NCBI RefSeq assembly: GCF_964656455.1
Contig: NC_135716.1
Span: 77,352,484-77,416,483, forward strand
DNA from: Halichoerus grypus
Lineage: Eukaryota; Chordata; Mammalia; Carnivora; Phocidae
Reading direction: 5' to 3'
Length of the DNA stretch: 64,000 nt
Shown here: positions 1 through 12,439 of the stretch, one piece after another
Position numbering within the stretch: the first letter of the stretch is position 1
Layout: the number at the start of each line of letters is the position of its first letter
Notes under the pieces: model-generated
What the model was told of the DNA's origin: nothing
The model's input: the letters and a program-made list of their open reading frames with translations, nothing else
Database searches by the model: none
Program-made: the position numbers and the translations under genes

Positions 1-316
1 TTTAATTATTCTTATTGTTCATAATCCTTTTTGGGTTAAAATCCTTTTTGAGGAAGGGAGGGACACATGATAGATGTTTGCATAGCCTTGAAAATATAGT
101 AGGGCATTGTAATGCCAATTCTGCTACTGACATGATTGTTTACATTCAGCATGAAAATACATTTTTTGATTTTCCTGTAGTCTTCAAGACATAGTCTGTG
201 ATCTAAAAAAAAAAACAGGAATGAGAAGTGAGGAAGGGATATTGAAGAAAGATTTGTTAGTCTAAATTTTTTTTTTTTTTATCTTTTGGTCAATTGAAAA
301 TTCAATAAACTACATT

Positions 317-545
317 CTTTTTTTTAAGATTTTATTTATTTATTTATTTATTTGAGAGAGAGAGAGAGAGAGACAGTGTGTGTGAGCGGTGGGGAGGAAT
401 AGAGAGAGAGGGAGAAAGAGAATCTTAAGCCCACTTCATGCTGAGCACAGAGCTGAGAGAGGGCTTGATCTCAAGACCCTGAGATCATGGTCTGAGCTGA
501 AATTAAGAGTTGGAAACTTAACCAACTGAGACACCCAGGTGCCCC
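317..545 (-). mobile_element. Can-SINE (SINEC), minus strand
   Basis: Reverse-oriented tRNA-derived SINE. The poly-T/(TTTA)n tail and GA-rich tract come first, and the tRNA-like head, read backwards as …CAACTGAGACACCCAGGTGCCCC, comes last. Target-site duplications flank it: AAACTACATTC at 307-317 and AAACTACGTTC at 546-556, one mismatch. The body is diverged, so this is an older copy. Confidence 0.93.
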
Positions 546-559
546 AAACTACGTTCATT

Positions 560-775
560 TTTTAAAACCACTTTATTGAGGTATGATTGACATACAAAAG
601 GCTGTGCATACTTAATGTAAACAACCTGATGAGTTTGGGATTAAGTATATACCCGTGGAATCATTGCCACAATCTATGCCATAAATATATCCATCACTTC
701 CAAAAGTTTCCTCCCATCTCCCTAGTATTATTATTATTTTTTATAAGAACATATAACATACCCTCTTAAATTTTT
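560..775 (-). mobile_element. Old L1 3'-end-like fragment
   Basis: ACCACTTTATTGAGGTATGATTG followed by …CCCGTGGAATCATTGCCACAAT… and …CATCACTTCCAAAAGTTTCCTC… resembles the reverse complement of old mammalian L1M 3' UTRs. The assignment is from memory of the consensus, so subfamily and ends are uncertain. Confidence 0.45.
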
Positions 776-789
776 AAGCATACAATTCA

Positions 790-1850
790 GCCTTAAGTCC
801 TGAAACTATAACACTACCAGAAGAATACATAGGGAAAATCTTCTTGACATTGGTCTTCAATGATTTCTTGGATATGAAAGCAAAAGCACATGCAGCAAAA
901 GCAAAAATAAACAATTAGAGCTACATCAAACTAAAAAAAGCTTCTGTACAACAAAGGAAACCATCAACAAAATGAAAGGCCCCTTATGTAATGGAAAAAA
1001 TACTTGCAAACATATATCTAATAAATCCAAAATATATGAGGAACTCCTACAATTCAATAGCAAAACCCCAAATAACCTGATTAAAAAATAGACAAAAGAC
1101 TTGAATAGATGTTTCCCCCCAAATGACTTACAAATGGACAAGAATTATATGAAAATGTGCCCAATGTCACTAATCATCAGGGAAATGCATATGAAAACCA
1201 TCACGTGAAGTCACCTCACACTTGTTAGGATGGCTATTATAAAAAAAAAAAGTGTTTGTGAGGATGCTGTAAAGAGAATTCCTTGTACAGTGTTGGTGGG
1301 AATGTACATTGGTGCAGCCACTATGGAAAAAAGTACAGAGGTTCCTCAAAAAATTAAAAATAGAATTACCATGTGATCCACCAACCCCACTCCTGAGTAT
1401 TTATTCAGAGAAGTTGAAATCAGAATCTCAAAGAGATACCAGCACTCCCATGTTCACTGCAGCATTATTTATAATAGCCATCTGTCCACTGACAGATGAA
1501 TGGATAAGGAAAATGTGGTATATACATACAATGGAATATTATTCAGCCTCAAAAAAGAAAGAATTCCTGCCATTTGTGATAACCTGGATGAATTTGGCGG
1601 ACATGATGCAAAGTGAAGTAAGCCTGACACAGAAGGACAAATACTACATAATACCACTTATAAGAGAAATCTAAATAGTCAAACTCAAAGAAGCACAGAA
1701 TAGAATAGTGGTTGCCAGGAGATGGGGGAGAGAGAAATGGAGAGGTGTTAATCAGAGGGTACAAACTTTTAGTAATGCAAGATGAATAAACCTTAGAAAT
1801 CTACTATACAAAATAGTGACAAACCACATTTTGCTTTAAGGATAAATGCT
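790..1850 (+). mobile_element. Old L1 ORF2 3' relic
   Basis: A decayed copy of the C-terminal part of L1 ORF2, in + orientation. Translation across broken frames shows landmarks such as [32 protein letters not shown] and ITWMNLADMMQSEVS. Several stops and shifts make it non-functional. The longest open piece is 1309-1674. Confidence 0.82.
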
Positions 1851-1949
1851 CTCTTTATATTGCATAGAATATCTTCCATGTGTTGGCTACATGAAGAGAA
1901 ATTATGTGGTTAAATACAACAAAATTATAAATTAAAGCACAAATGTTAT

Positions 1950-2060
1950 TTTTTAAATTTTATTATGTTATGTTAATCACTGTACATTACGTCATTAGTT
2001 TTTGATGTAGTGTTCCATGATTCATTGTTTGCATATAACACCCAGTGCTCCATCTCAGAG
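1950..2060 (-). mobile_element. L1 3' UTR end, minus strand
   Basis: AATTTTATTATGTTATGTTAATC… and ATTAGTTTTTGATGTAGTGTT… then ACACCCAGTGCTCCAT are the reverse complement of the carnivore L1 3' terminus seen in sense at 23100-23225. Confidence 0.75.
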
Positions 2061-3019
2061 TAACCTTGTCTTAACTAGGATTCTGTGAGATTATGTTCAA
2101 TAGAACACCATGGCCTATCCATGAGTGCCAGGCCAGCTTCTGAATGTCAAAGATAATCTTCCTTTTTTTGTTTTTCCTTTCTCAAGATAAATTAGAGCCC
2201 AGAATTCAGAATAAAATATAGATCATTATGGTGGTAAAGATTCTTCATTAAAGACTATTTGAAATGATCCTTCCATCATGATGACTAGTAACTTATTCTC
2301 AGTGCAAAAAGCATCTTTGATGTATAACATCTGAAAAAGTTTCATTGATTTATAAACAGAGACAAATTTCTGCTTTTGGCTATGATGTTGTAGGAGAGAG
2401 CAGTTTTACATTCTGATTTTAAAAACTAGAAAACAAGGCAAAGTATATAAGCCAGCAGTTTTCAGGCATTGGACAACAGGAACAAAGAGCTGTGATCCAT
2501 GACACAGGTACACATGATGTGATCTCTGTGATTGTCATAGCTCACTGCCCAGAGGCAGTTTCCAGGTTGAAGCACAGGGAGGGTTACACAGCCAAAGACT
2601 GGCTGAGTTGAAGAGACAGAGATTGGAGTTTGGGGATCCTGGCATGGTGAAAACTGATGGCATGGGGCACCAGAGAGCAGAAAGCTACATGGAGGGGGCC
2701 CTGGAGACCTGCAGAGGCTTCTCCTAGTCTTTGGCTGGATACTGATCAGTACATATTTCAGGAAGCTACCTGTGCATAGAAAAGAACTACTGGAAATCTC
2801 TAGGTCAAAAAATTCCCAGAAAGTCCTACACAGGGCTAAGAATAGTTTGTGGTACTACCAGCTAGTTTGGAAGGACCTGATGCTACACAGCACTGGATAG
2901 AGTCCTCAGTAGAGTGTCACCTTAATAGAAGGGCTAAATGAGTCCTAATATAAAGACTGCTTGACCTGCTCTAGTATAGGTTAAAACAAACCAGAGAGAA
3001 TCAAACTGCTCTCAGATAA

Positions 3020-3405
3020 TATAACTGTGCCAGAACGAAGTCCACTATTCATCAAGGAAATGCAACAAAATCCAGCACCCAATAACCCAACATTCACAAT
3101 TCTGATTCAATCAAAAATTGCCAAGCAAGCACATCATACCAGAGTTATAAAATTAAGAAACCAAAACCTGATAGTACTAAAAGGAGAAATAAGTAAATTG
3201 AACACTCTTCTGTCAATAACTGATGTAAATATAGACAGAAGAATCACTAAGCATATAGGACACCAGAATAGCAGTATCAACCAACTTGACCTAGCTGAAA
3301 GTAATAGGGCACTCTACCTTAAGCCTGAAAAATATATAACATTTTCAGTGCACAAGATAGATCATGTTCTAAGCTACAAAATAATTCTAAATAATTTTCT
3401 TTTTT
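3020..3405 (+). mobile_element. Old L1 ORF2 endonuclease-region relic
   Basis: Matches the part of L1 ORF2 around the end of the endonuclease domain. A mostly open + frame (3027-3407) carries degenerate landmarks such as SSINQLDLAE…RALYLKPEKYITFSVH. It is heavily diverged. The sequence before it (2380-3020) may belong to the same element, but I could not confirm that. Confidence 0.55.
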
Positions 3406-3885
3406 AACCACAAATGGATTTATTCATGAATAGGAGAGAATTGCAATTTGGGACAAGCAAGCTATAGTAAGCCACAGACAAGTCTAACAAACAAAGGAGA
3501 AAATATTATTTCATGGGGAAGGAGGGGGTTAGGAGTGGTTGTTTTGGACAAAATCTATTGCAGAAAAGGAAGAGTTCAGGGTGATGATGGTTTCTCATTG
3601 GCTGAGTTGCTGGGGCAGTTGATTTCTTATAGGAGGTGCAATGTGTATCTTTGTCTGTTGTGCCTTATAAATTGATAATTCTTTCCCGTTGATGATTCTT
3701 CTTTTGGGGTCTGTAATCCCACACGTCTTCCTGTATTTGACACAAAGTAGTACCATGCGAAGGCTCCTCCTTCTGGCTTCCTGAATCCATTTTAATGAGG
3801 TTTCCCTTTACAAATTTTCACATTTCCTTCTTTTGATCAGGATCTTTCTTTGAAAACATCCCACTGATCAAGTGTCAGGTTTTCT

Positions 3886-4100
3886 GGGGCGCCTGGGGGG
3901 CTCAGTCGGTTAAGGGTCTGCCTTCAGCTCAGGTCTAGATCCCCAAGTCCCGGGGTTGAGCCCCATGTGGGGCTCCCTGCTCAGCGGGGAGTCTCCTTCT
4001 CCCTTTCCCTCTGTTTCTCCCTGCTCCTCCACCCCACCCCTCCGCTTGTGCTCTCTCCCTCCCTCTCTCTCAAATAAATAAATAAAATCTTAAAAAAAAA
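3886..4100 (+). mobile_element. Can-SINE, plus strand
   Basis: Head GGGGCGCCTGGGGGGCTCAG, body …GGCTCCCTGCTCAGCGGGGAG…, tail AAATAAATAAATAAAATCTTAAAA. Flanked by target-site duplications AGTGTCAGGTTTTCT (3871-3885) and AGAGTCAGGTTTTCT (4101-4115). The near-identical duplications suggest a fairly recent insertion. Confidence 0.96.
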
Positions 4101-4714
4101 AGAGTCAGGTTTTCTTAATTCAGTGGCCTTTTGTCCCTTGGTACCAGGAAGGAGTTTTCCTGGGTGTCATGTCGAATGTCGGAGAGAAATTGTGTAGATT
4201 GGAAACTTACTGAGGTCACATGCCAGTAACAAGGGGTAGGAGGGAGAACTCTCAGGTACTTCCATCAATAGCCCATATTTATGGGTACATTGTTTTTACA
4301 AAGGTTTGACAGGCAACAAGTACAGAATCAGAAGTAAATGACAATTCCCAGTTGTATGATGGTTCTAAAAGTAGCCCACTGAAAATATTTATTGACACAT
4401 ATTGTGACTTAAGGAAGAAAATTCTCCCTACAGAAGCAAACCTGGAGTCATGTATCCCTCCTGGAAGTCCCTGCTTCAAGCAGCCATGAAAGCAGATGAG
4501 TGGATACTGCAAAAGCACACTGATAACTGAGCACATCTGGGAAGATACTGTCTAGGTATAAACATGAAGCAGTAGCTGATAAACTTTTCGCAAGACAGCA
4601 AAACTTCAGACATTTTAAAACAGTATTGTTATCCCCAAAGAACTATTTGGAACCAGATGTGTTACCAAAAATAAAGCCTGTAAATACAAACCATGAATTA
4701 GGATAAGAATGCAG

Positions 4715-5190
4715 AGTCAGTTGCATAAAGAAGATATGGTATATAAACAGAATGGAATATTACTCAGCAAATTAAATGAAATCTTGTCATTTGCAACAAC
4801 ATGGATGGACTTAGAGGGTAATATACTAAGTGAGATAAGTCAGGGGAAGACAAATACTGTATGATTTTACTTATATGTGGAATCTAAGCAAACAAACAAT
4901 AGAAACAGAGTCATAGATAAGGAAAACAGATTATTGGTCAGAGGGGAGGGTATGTGGGACAGATGAAACACGTGAAAGAGATTAGGTTATAAAATGAATA
5001 AGTCATGGGGATACAATATACAACATAGAGAATATAGTCAGTAATATTATAATGACTTTGTATGGCGACGGTAACTGAACTTATGGCGGGGATCATTTTG
5101 TAATGTATAAAAATATCAAATCGTTATGATATACACCTGAAACTAATAGGACATTATGTCAATTATATGTCAAAAAAAATGAAAAGAAAT
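4715..5190 (+). mobile_element. L1 3' end relic
   Basis: Sense L1 ORF2 end and 3' UTR: ATGGAATATTACTCAGC, AACATGGATGGACTTAGAGGG, then …GATATACACCTGAAACTAAT… near the terminus. It is diverged and 5' truncated. Confidence 0.8.
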
Positions 5191-5639
5191 AAGTAAAATT
5201 TGCATATTGTGAAAATAATAAAAATAACCATCCTTTGGTAGATAATCTTTTCACAGTGCACTCCTGGGAGAGAAAGACCTTAAGCATCACACCTTCAACC
5301 TGGAGATTTTCTCTATTGGAAATGACACCTCCAGAAATACTCTCTTCAGCTGTGCTGGAAAGGCCCCTATCATGTACTGCTAACCAGCCCTTGTGCCACC
5401 AAACTTCCAGGAACAGACTTTTGGATTCATGTGACATATCTAAAGAAAGCATCAAACCTTGACTGGACTATACATCATTTGGTGACCTGAAAGTAAAGAT
5501 TTCCTGGAACTGAAGATGTCCTGATGACATCTGATGAGACAGCATTCCCAAAATGTCTGGGCCAGACCAGTTAGAAGGTTCAGGAAATTTCAGAGGATGG
5601 AAATTATACGAAATATCTTTTCTGATAAAAACGGAATTA

Positions 5640-7910
5640 AACTAGAGAACAATAATAGAAAGATATCAAATAAATTTCCAGATTGTTAGACCTACCAAGC
5701 AATTCACAGAAGAAATTACAAGAAAAATTAGGAAATATTTTGAATAAAATAAAAATGAAATGACAACATATTGAACTTTTGAGGATGTAACTGTAGTGGC
5801 TAGATTGAAATTTACAAAATTAAATACTTACATTTGAAAAGAATGAAGATATCAAATCAGTGATTCTAGTTTCTACCTTAAGAATCCAGACAAGCAGAGC
5901 AATTTATATCAAGAGTAAGCAGAAAGAAGGAAATAATGAAGATGAGTTAAAATCAAAGAAATTGGAAATAGAACCACAATAGAGAAAAGTGAATACACAA
6001 AAATCAGATTCACTGAAAAAAAACTATAACATTGATAGACCTTAAGCCAAATTATCAGATAAAAGGGAAAAGATACAATTTACCAATATCAAGAGTGGGG
6101 TGAATCAGAACAGATACTTTGAAAACACTAATGGATAATAAGGATTTGTCATGAGCAATTTTCTTCCAGTAAATTGGACAACTTAATGAAATGAAAAAAT
6201 ATTTTTGAAAAATACAATTTACAAAGTTTATTCAAAAACAAAGAAATAATCTATATAACTGTATATATATTAATACATATAATAAATTACATTTGTAATT
6301 AAAATATTTCTGAATAAAAATAAATCCCATGTCCAGATATCTTCATTGGTGAATTTTTACAAACATTTAAGGAAGAAATAATACAATTTTTTTAAAGCAA
6401 AAGAGGAACACTTTCCAACTCATTTTGATTTGCAGTCATTTTGTGACACCAAAGTCAGACAAAAGCATTATAAGAAAAGAAAAGAAAAGGCCTGTATCCC
6501 TCATTAATACAGATGCAAAATTCCTTAACCAAATATTAGAAAATCAAGTCTAGCAAATTACCTGAAAGTTATAATAAATAAATCATGCACAATTACATTT
6601 AACATAACGAATACAGGTTGGTTTAACATTTGAAAACCAAAAATATATTTCACCATATTAATAGATTAAAGAAGAAAAAACATATGACTATCTCAATATA
6701 TGCTGAAAAAGTATTTGGGAAAATTCAATGCCCATTCATGATAAAAACCCTCAGCAAATTAAGAGTGAGTGGGAATTTTCTCAACCTGGTAAGTGACATC
6801 TAAGAAAGACCCTTGCCTAGGGGCACCTGGGTGGCTCAGTTGGTTAAGCGTCTGGCTTCAGCTCAGGTCATGATCCCAGCATTCTGGGATCGAGACCCAC
6901 ATCAGGCTCCCTGCTCAGCAAGGGTGTCTGCTTCTCCCTCTCCCTCTGCCCCTGTTTGTATTCTCTCTCTTGCTCACTCTCTCTCTCAAATAAATAAATA
7001 CAATCTTAAAAAAACAAACAAACAAAAAGAAAAGCCCTTGCCTAACTTTATATTCAATGGTAAAAAGACTGAATACTTTACTCTTAAGGTTGGGAACAAG
7101 GTAAGAATGAAAGGAAATAATGAAAGATGTTCATCATTCTGAGTATTAGGGAAATGCAAATTAAAACCACCATGAGATACCAATATACACCTTTTAGGAT
7201 GGCTAAAATTAAACACATGGAAAGCACCAAGTGGGAGGGGAAAATGTGTAGCACCTTTCACATGTGTAGGAACTCTCACACGTTTGAGGCTAGGAGTGCA
7301 AAACTACAGCCACTTTGAAACACTCTTTGGCAATTAAGAGTTTGGACACAGCAATCTCACTTTTCAGTGAAAGTATTTACCCCAAAGAAATAAAATATCT
7401 TTCCACACAAAGACTAGTACTTGAATGATTATAGCATCTTTATTAAAATAGTCCTAGATTAAGAACAACCCAAATGTCCATCAACTGGTGAATGTATCAA
7501 CAAATTAGGATATATCCATATAGTGGGATAACACTCAGTAATAAACAGGAACAAACCACTGATACTCATAGCATCATGGATGAATTTCAAGCACATATGC
7601 TAAGTGAAAGGAGCTAGATAAGTGAGACTTTATACTGTCTGGTTACATTTACATTACATCCTAGGAAATGCATAACTATAGTGACAAAAAGCAGGTCAGT
7701 GGTTTCCTGGAGCCCAGGAAGTAGGATTGGCTGCAGAGTATGTGAGAGAATTTTGGGGGTCATGGAAATATTCAAATATCATATTTGTGATGCTGGTTAA
7801 ATGAGGTATACATTTATCATAACTAATTTATTTGCATACTTAAAATTGGTGAATTATTACCATATGTAACTTATACCTCAATAAATATGACTTAATAATA
7901 AACAAAAAAT
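5640..7910 (+). mobile_element. Old L1 ORF2 relic with internal deletion
   Basis: A degraded sense L1 copy. Positions 6300-7110 follow the reverse-transcriptase region (…TCCCATGTCCAGATATCTTCATTGG…, …CCTTAACCAAATATTAG…, …GCTGAAAAAGTATTTGG…). From about 7125 it jumps to the ORF2 C-terminus and 3' UTR (…AGTATTAGGGAAATGCAAATT…), so a large internal piece is missing. It is split by the SINE at 6820-7030. Confidence 0.72.
6820..7030 (+). mobile_element. Can-SINE, plus strand, nested in old L1
   Basis: Head GGGGCACCTGGGTGGCTCAG, CT-rich body, tail AAATAAATAAATACAATCTT. Target-site duplications are about AAAGACCCTTGCCTA (6805-6819) and AAAAGCCCTTGCCTA (7030-7044). The host L1 reads on across the site. 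Confidence 0.95.
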
Positions 7911-7966
7911 AAATATCTCATATATCTCATTTATTTGCCAGATGTTTCCATGCTTTTACCCTCATT

Positions 7967-8241
7967 CCCTTTTTTTTATTATTATGCTATGTTAATCACC
8001 ATACATTACATCATTAGTTTTTGATGTAGTGTTCCATGATTCATTGCGTATAACACCCAGTGCTCCATTCAATACGTACCCTCTTTAATACCCATCACCA
8101 GGCTAACCCATCCCCCCACCCCCCTCCCCTCTAGAACCCTCAGTTTCTTTCTCAGAGTCCATAGTCTCTCATGGTTCGTCTCCCCCTTCGATTTCCCCCC
8201 CTTCATTCTTCCCCTCCTGCTATCTTCTTCTTCTTCTTCTT
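7967..8241 (-). mobile_element. L1 3' UTR, minus strand
   Basis: Reverse complement of the carnivore L1 3' UTR. It shows ATTAGTTTTTGATGTAGTG…, ACACCCAGTGCTCCATTC, CCCATCACCAGGCTAACCC and GAACCCTCAGTTTCTTTCTC, ending in a (CTT)n run. Confidence 0.85.
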
Positions 8242-8350
8242 TTTTTTTTTTAACATATAATGTATTATTTGTTTCAGAGGTACAGGTCTGTGATTCAACA
8301 GTCTTACACAATTCACAGTGCTCACCATAGCACATACCCTCCCCAATGTC
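8242..8350 (-). mobile_element. Second L1 3' end, minus strand
   Basis: A new poly-T start followed by AACATATAATGTATTATTTG… and CACCATAGCACATACCCTCCC, a different L1 3' terminus lineage from the one just before it. It looks like two L1 tails stacked head to tail. Confidence 0.7.
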
Positions 8351-8549
8351 TTTTTTTTTTCTTTAAGATTTTATTTATTTATTTGACAGAGACACAGCGA
8401 GAGAGGGAACACAAGCAGGGGGAGTGGGAGAGGGAGAAGCAGCCTTCCTGTGGAGCAGGGACTCCGATGCGGGATTCGATCCCAGGACCCTGGGATCATG
8501 ACCTGAGCCGAAGGCAGAAGCTTAACGACTGAGCCACTCAAGCACCCCT
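8351..8549 (-). mobile_element. Can-SINE, minus strand
   Basis: T-run, AAGATTTTATTTATTTATTT, GA-rich tract, …GATCCCAGGACCCTGGGATCATG… and end …GAGCCACTCAAGCACCCC. It sits in T-rich L1 tail sequence, so the duplications cannot be read. Confidence 0.95.
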
Positions 8550-8569
8550 CTTTTTTTTTTTTTTTGCTA

Positions 8570-8790
8570 AATCTATGATTTCTTATACCGGCTTATAGTG
8601 TCTTGAAGTCAGAAAGTAAAATCCCTCCAATTTTGATTTTCTTTTAAAAATTGTTTGCTTCCCATATATGTTTTAGAATTAGGTTGTTCATTTCTATCTT
8701 CTTGCCACCACCCACTCCATTACCACCAAGTAAAAGCCCTGTGAGATTCTGATTGGAATTACATTGAATCTGTAGATCTATTTCTCAGAA
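8570..8790 (-). mobile_element. L1 ORF2 fragment, minus strand
   Basis: The phrases TTTTAGAATTAGGTTGTTC and GATTGGAATTACATTGAATC are typical of antisense L1 ORF2. Both ends are uncertain. Confidence 0.6.
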
Positions 8791-9849
8791 TATTTATCAC
8801 CAAACATACCATATATGGATTCAGACCAGGCATAATAAAATAAATTCTTTTAGGTAGAATTATATCCAAAACAAAAATTTTAGTCACCTAAATGGTTTGG
8901 GTAAAGTCAAAGCACATCTTTGGCCAGTAACAGCATTAGCTGTATTTTGGGTAGAGCAGCTAGGAGAACTCTCCTGGAACCCGAGCAACTTGAGGGCTGG
9001 GTGTGAAGTTACAAGGGACTGCAATTTGATCCTATTTTCTGAGCATTATTAAAATTCAATTTTGAAGCACCTTCCTAGGAACAGTTCTGTTCTTGCCTCA
9101 ATTTTGTCTTTCCAACTGCTTTGTGACAACGTTTGAGATATAGTTGATGAGAAAATATTAATAGAATATTCTCTGTTGTTTATACTCCATTACATCCCAT
9201 TCTGGGTCTGGGATTGGCTTTCCCAATCCAGTCCATAGCATCATCCTATTTCCTCACCGATGTACCCTGGCATGAAGCTAACGTTGGCAAACCGTCTTTG
9301 GGGCACTGCATGAAAAGAAGGCTTTGAGGACTTTTCCCTCTTCTGCAGAATTCTAGGTAAAATCTGTAAGACAAAGAATAATCCTGACTTTGAAATGTCC
9401 AAGTTTGTTCTTCAATAGCAAGTGGATCTTAACAGAGAAGTTCTCTGATTTCTGGGGCTCTCCAAGGTTTCCTAGGGAAAGGCCCAGACACTCACACTGA
9501 GAAATAAGTCGGTGGGGGTGGGGTTGAGTGTTTCTCATCTCCCCAGTCACTCTGTGCTTGCACATGGTTGCTTCTGATGGGCTGGGATCAGAGGGAAGGA
9601 AGGCGCTTGTGTCAGACTTCAAGCACTGCTGTTGCTAAAATGTCTGGAGACCAGAACAAGATTTACGGGTTTGAGTATGTTTTGAAGGCAGTCTGTAAAC
9701 CACAATTGCTGCCAATTAATCTGTGCTTGGGTTTTTGATTGAATTTCCTTTTCTAACTTGTGTTTTAAGAGGACAGTGTGTGGATTAGTATTTCTAAAGT
9801 TAAAACTTTCATCTGCCTTGCAACGTGCTCAGTACTGTTCCCGAACCAG

Positions 9850-10015
9850 AGAATATCCAGCCTGGCAGCATGTGAGAATCACCCAGGGAGCTCCCCAAAA
9901 TAGCACTGTCTGCCCATCCTTGCTATAAATCAGAATCCCAGGAGGAGGGTGCTGGCATTAGGAGTTTCTTTTAAAGTCCCTTGGGAGATTCTAATGTGCA
10001 GTTAGGGTTAAGAAT
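9850..10015 (+). mobile_element. MER5A-like hAT-Charlie MITE
   Basis: Contains GCATGTGAGAATCACCCAGGG, ATAAATCAGAATCCCAGGAGG and GGGAGATTCTAATGTGCAG, the order of landmarks in the ancient non-autonomous MER5A family. Terminal inverted repeats were not resolved. Confidence 0.6.
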
Positions 10016-10364
10016 TATTATCTTTACCTTAAAGGTATTACATATCCTCCAGATACCATCCAAGTCTTTACCTGGGATTTGTTTCTTTTTCTGTCTACAA
10101 CCCTCTCTTAACAACCATCACCAAGAGTTTATAAACCCTGTTATTTAGAGTCTTCCTTTATCTGACATAAAAGCTGTGTCATGTACCAGCCAAATAAACA
10201 CATTAGGTTTGGGTTTTTAAATGAATTATTATAAATATTTGGGCTCAAGTACTTAAATAGAAATCATCTCAACTTGTTTTTCCACACTGCAGAGCACTGG
10301 TGTCACTGGACTCATTTTCTATCCTCCTGTTCATTCCTGATGTAATTGCATGAAAGCTCTGTGA

Positions 10365-10389
10365 GTGTGTGTGTGTGTGTGTGTGTGTG
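10365..10389. repeat. (GT)n microsatellite
   Basis: An uninterrupted GT run of about 12 units. Confidence 0.97.
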
Positions 10390-11069
10390 GCAGGGGTGGG
10401 GCGTGGGAGGGCAGGCTCCTTCAGCTCTGTTTAATGTTATAGAAATATTTGTGTTTGGCCAGCATACACTTTTGAAAATTGATATCATAAAATTTGTGAT
10501 ATATTATCAAGAAGGAGGAATAAAAAAACTTAACAAAATAAATGTATTTATGTTTATTAAAAAGAAGACTTGGATTATGTAGCAAACAATAGGCCTTTAT
10601 TGGCCAAAAGACTAGAATACTTGTCTCCATCACTTCTCTGTGCTCTGGACTGTGTCGCATATTCTTCAGGACCCTTCCCATTTCTCCTTTGCCTTTTACT
10701 TGCCTTCTTTCATGGTATCTTTCCTTTAAGGATATGCTCAAGTTTTTCTCACAAAGCCCATTCTTGAGCCCATTCTTAAGAATAGTAGCTACTATTCTCT
10801 TTCCTCTCTGTTTATATATCAAGTATACATTACACTGTGACAGAAAACTCAGCTTAAATTGGCCTAAGCAAAAAAGGGAATTCATAATCCAATGACTTCC
10901 CCAAAGAGAAGCTAGAACAAACAAACAAAAAACCTCAAAAAACCAAGATGCTATCTATGCTCCACTCCTGCTCAGATGGCAAAAATGGTAAGCAACACTA
11001 CACAGGTTACCAGGTTCATCATTAACACAGCATTTTATACACATTATGGCACTTGATTTTCTAGTAATT

Positions 11070-11222
11070 GTGATGTAAATGTTTTTATCATAAAAGTTAA
11101 AGAAAGAGAAACAGAGTCTTGGAGAATATGAAGGTAAGTGTCCTGTGCATTGTTGTACAGTTATAGCAAGTGGTAGAGTAAGATAAGTTTTAAGGCCCTT
11201 TGATTCTGAGTTTTGAGTCTTC
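11070..11222 (-). mobile_element. Possible MIR relic, minus strand
   Basis: Shows the order of a reversed MIR core (…AAAGAGAAACAGAGTCTTGG…, …ACAGTTATAGCAAGTGG…). It is weak. Confidence 0.4.
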
Positions 11223-12439
11223 ATGAGAATATCACTATTTAATACTGTAAAAATAACAGGGTTTCTGTTTTAGAAATATTTTACCTTTTTCATTCTGGTT
11301 ATTTCTCAAGTGGTGATAATAAAAAAATGTTTATGGAGTCAGTCTTTCTAGTATGATTGCTATGGTCCTGAAGAGAAGCATGCCTTCTCAGCTGTGGGTC
11401 GAGACCACGCTGGCTCATCTGCATGTCCTGCACTGTAGACAGACAAGACCCACGGCCTCAGTTATGATAGCAACTTCATCTTCACAAGAATCTGTAGCAA
11501 AGACTTGCAGACGGTGGTAGCAAAATTTAATCAACAACAGATTATATATTAAACAGAATTTAGGGCATGTTCTTGCTTATCAGGACGTCTTCAACTGAGT
11601 ATGGCTGGTGACAGAGGAAGAAACTCTTCACTGTTACTTTATGATTGGAGTTTGGCAGTGACTGACTCTTGTTTCTGTACTTGAAATTGTATGCCATCCA
11701 CTGAGATATTGATGATAGTCACCATGTATTCTTTGAATGCATTCTTCCCTCACCTCTTAACCTTTGCAGATACTCTTTGCTATACCTGGAATCCCTTCCC
11801 TGTCTTCTTTACCTGACTCAACTCCTTGCTCCATCATCTTTGTAAGTCAAGGCTGTCTGACTTGAGTAACACAGTGTCTCTCCTACTCCACTTCCCTGCT
11901 CACCTGAAAGATCTTTATTTTTATATCTTATTTGCTATTGAATGCACCTGCCTTCCTCCCAGGGATGAGCCCCTGGGTCCTATCTGGTTCCTGCCACCAG
12001 GCAGGGGTCTGAGACCTCTTCACTGTACGAGCCTCCACAGCTACATCAGGGGTGACCCTCAGAGTCTGATGGCGGGCAGATGGGTTATCAGCACTCCTTC
12101 AGTATATGCTGGACAGGAAGAACAACACGACGAGCAAGCTAACAAATATCCTGGAGAAAGTGGAGACTTTGTAGCACGCAGTCATACATGGCCTATGTGG
12201 ATATAGCATCTTGCTAGGCAAAGATAGTGAGAACATCCTCCACTGGTTTCAGATCCTTGGTTAAATAAGTTGGTGACCCGACATGGACTCTGGCTAAACC
12301 CCTTCTTGGGGTGTGTTGGGAGATGGTCTGCCTGTGGGCTGGGCAGTTTCAGCAGCCTAGTTCCATTGGTGTCAGTCCAGAGGCTCAGGGATTGCTTTAA
12401 TGTTTTAAAAGTCAAAGGCTATAGCCTTCCCCCTATGGG

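Noticed and set aside
3886..4100. tRNA gene in the SINE heads
   Set aside because: The tRNA-like heads are diverged and part of Can-SINEs, with tails and target-site duplications. They do not fold as functional tRNA genes by inspection.
10421..10924. 167-codon minus-strand open frame
   Set aside because: No recognisable domain, AT-rich composition with many Lys/Tyr/Phe codons, and no splice or conservation evidence. In 64 kb of AT-rich intron a frame of this size can arise by chance.
12270..12290. TTGGTGACCCGACATGG resembling a retroviral primer-binding site
   Set aside because: There is no LTR boundary just upstream and no retroviral coding sequence downstream, so the match is too short to support an ERV.
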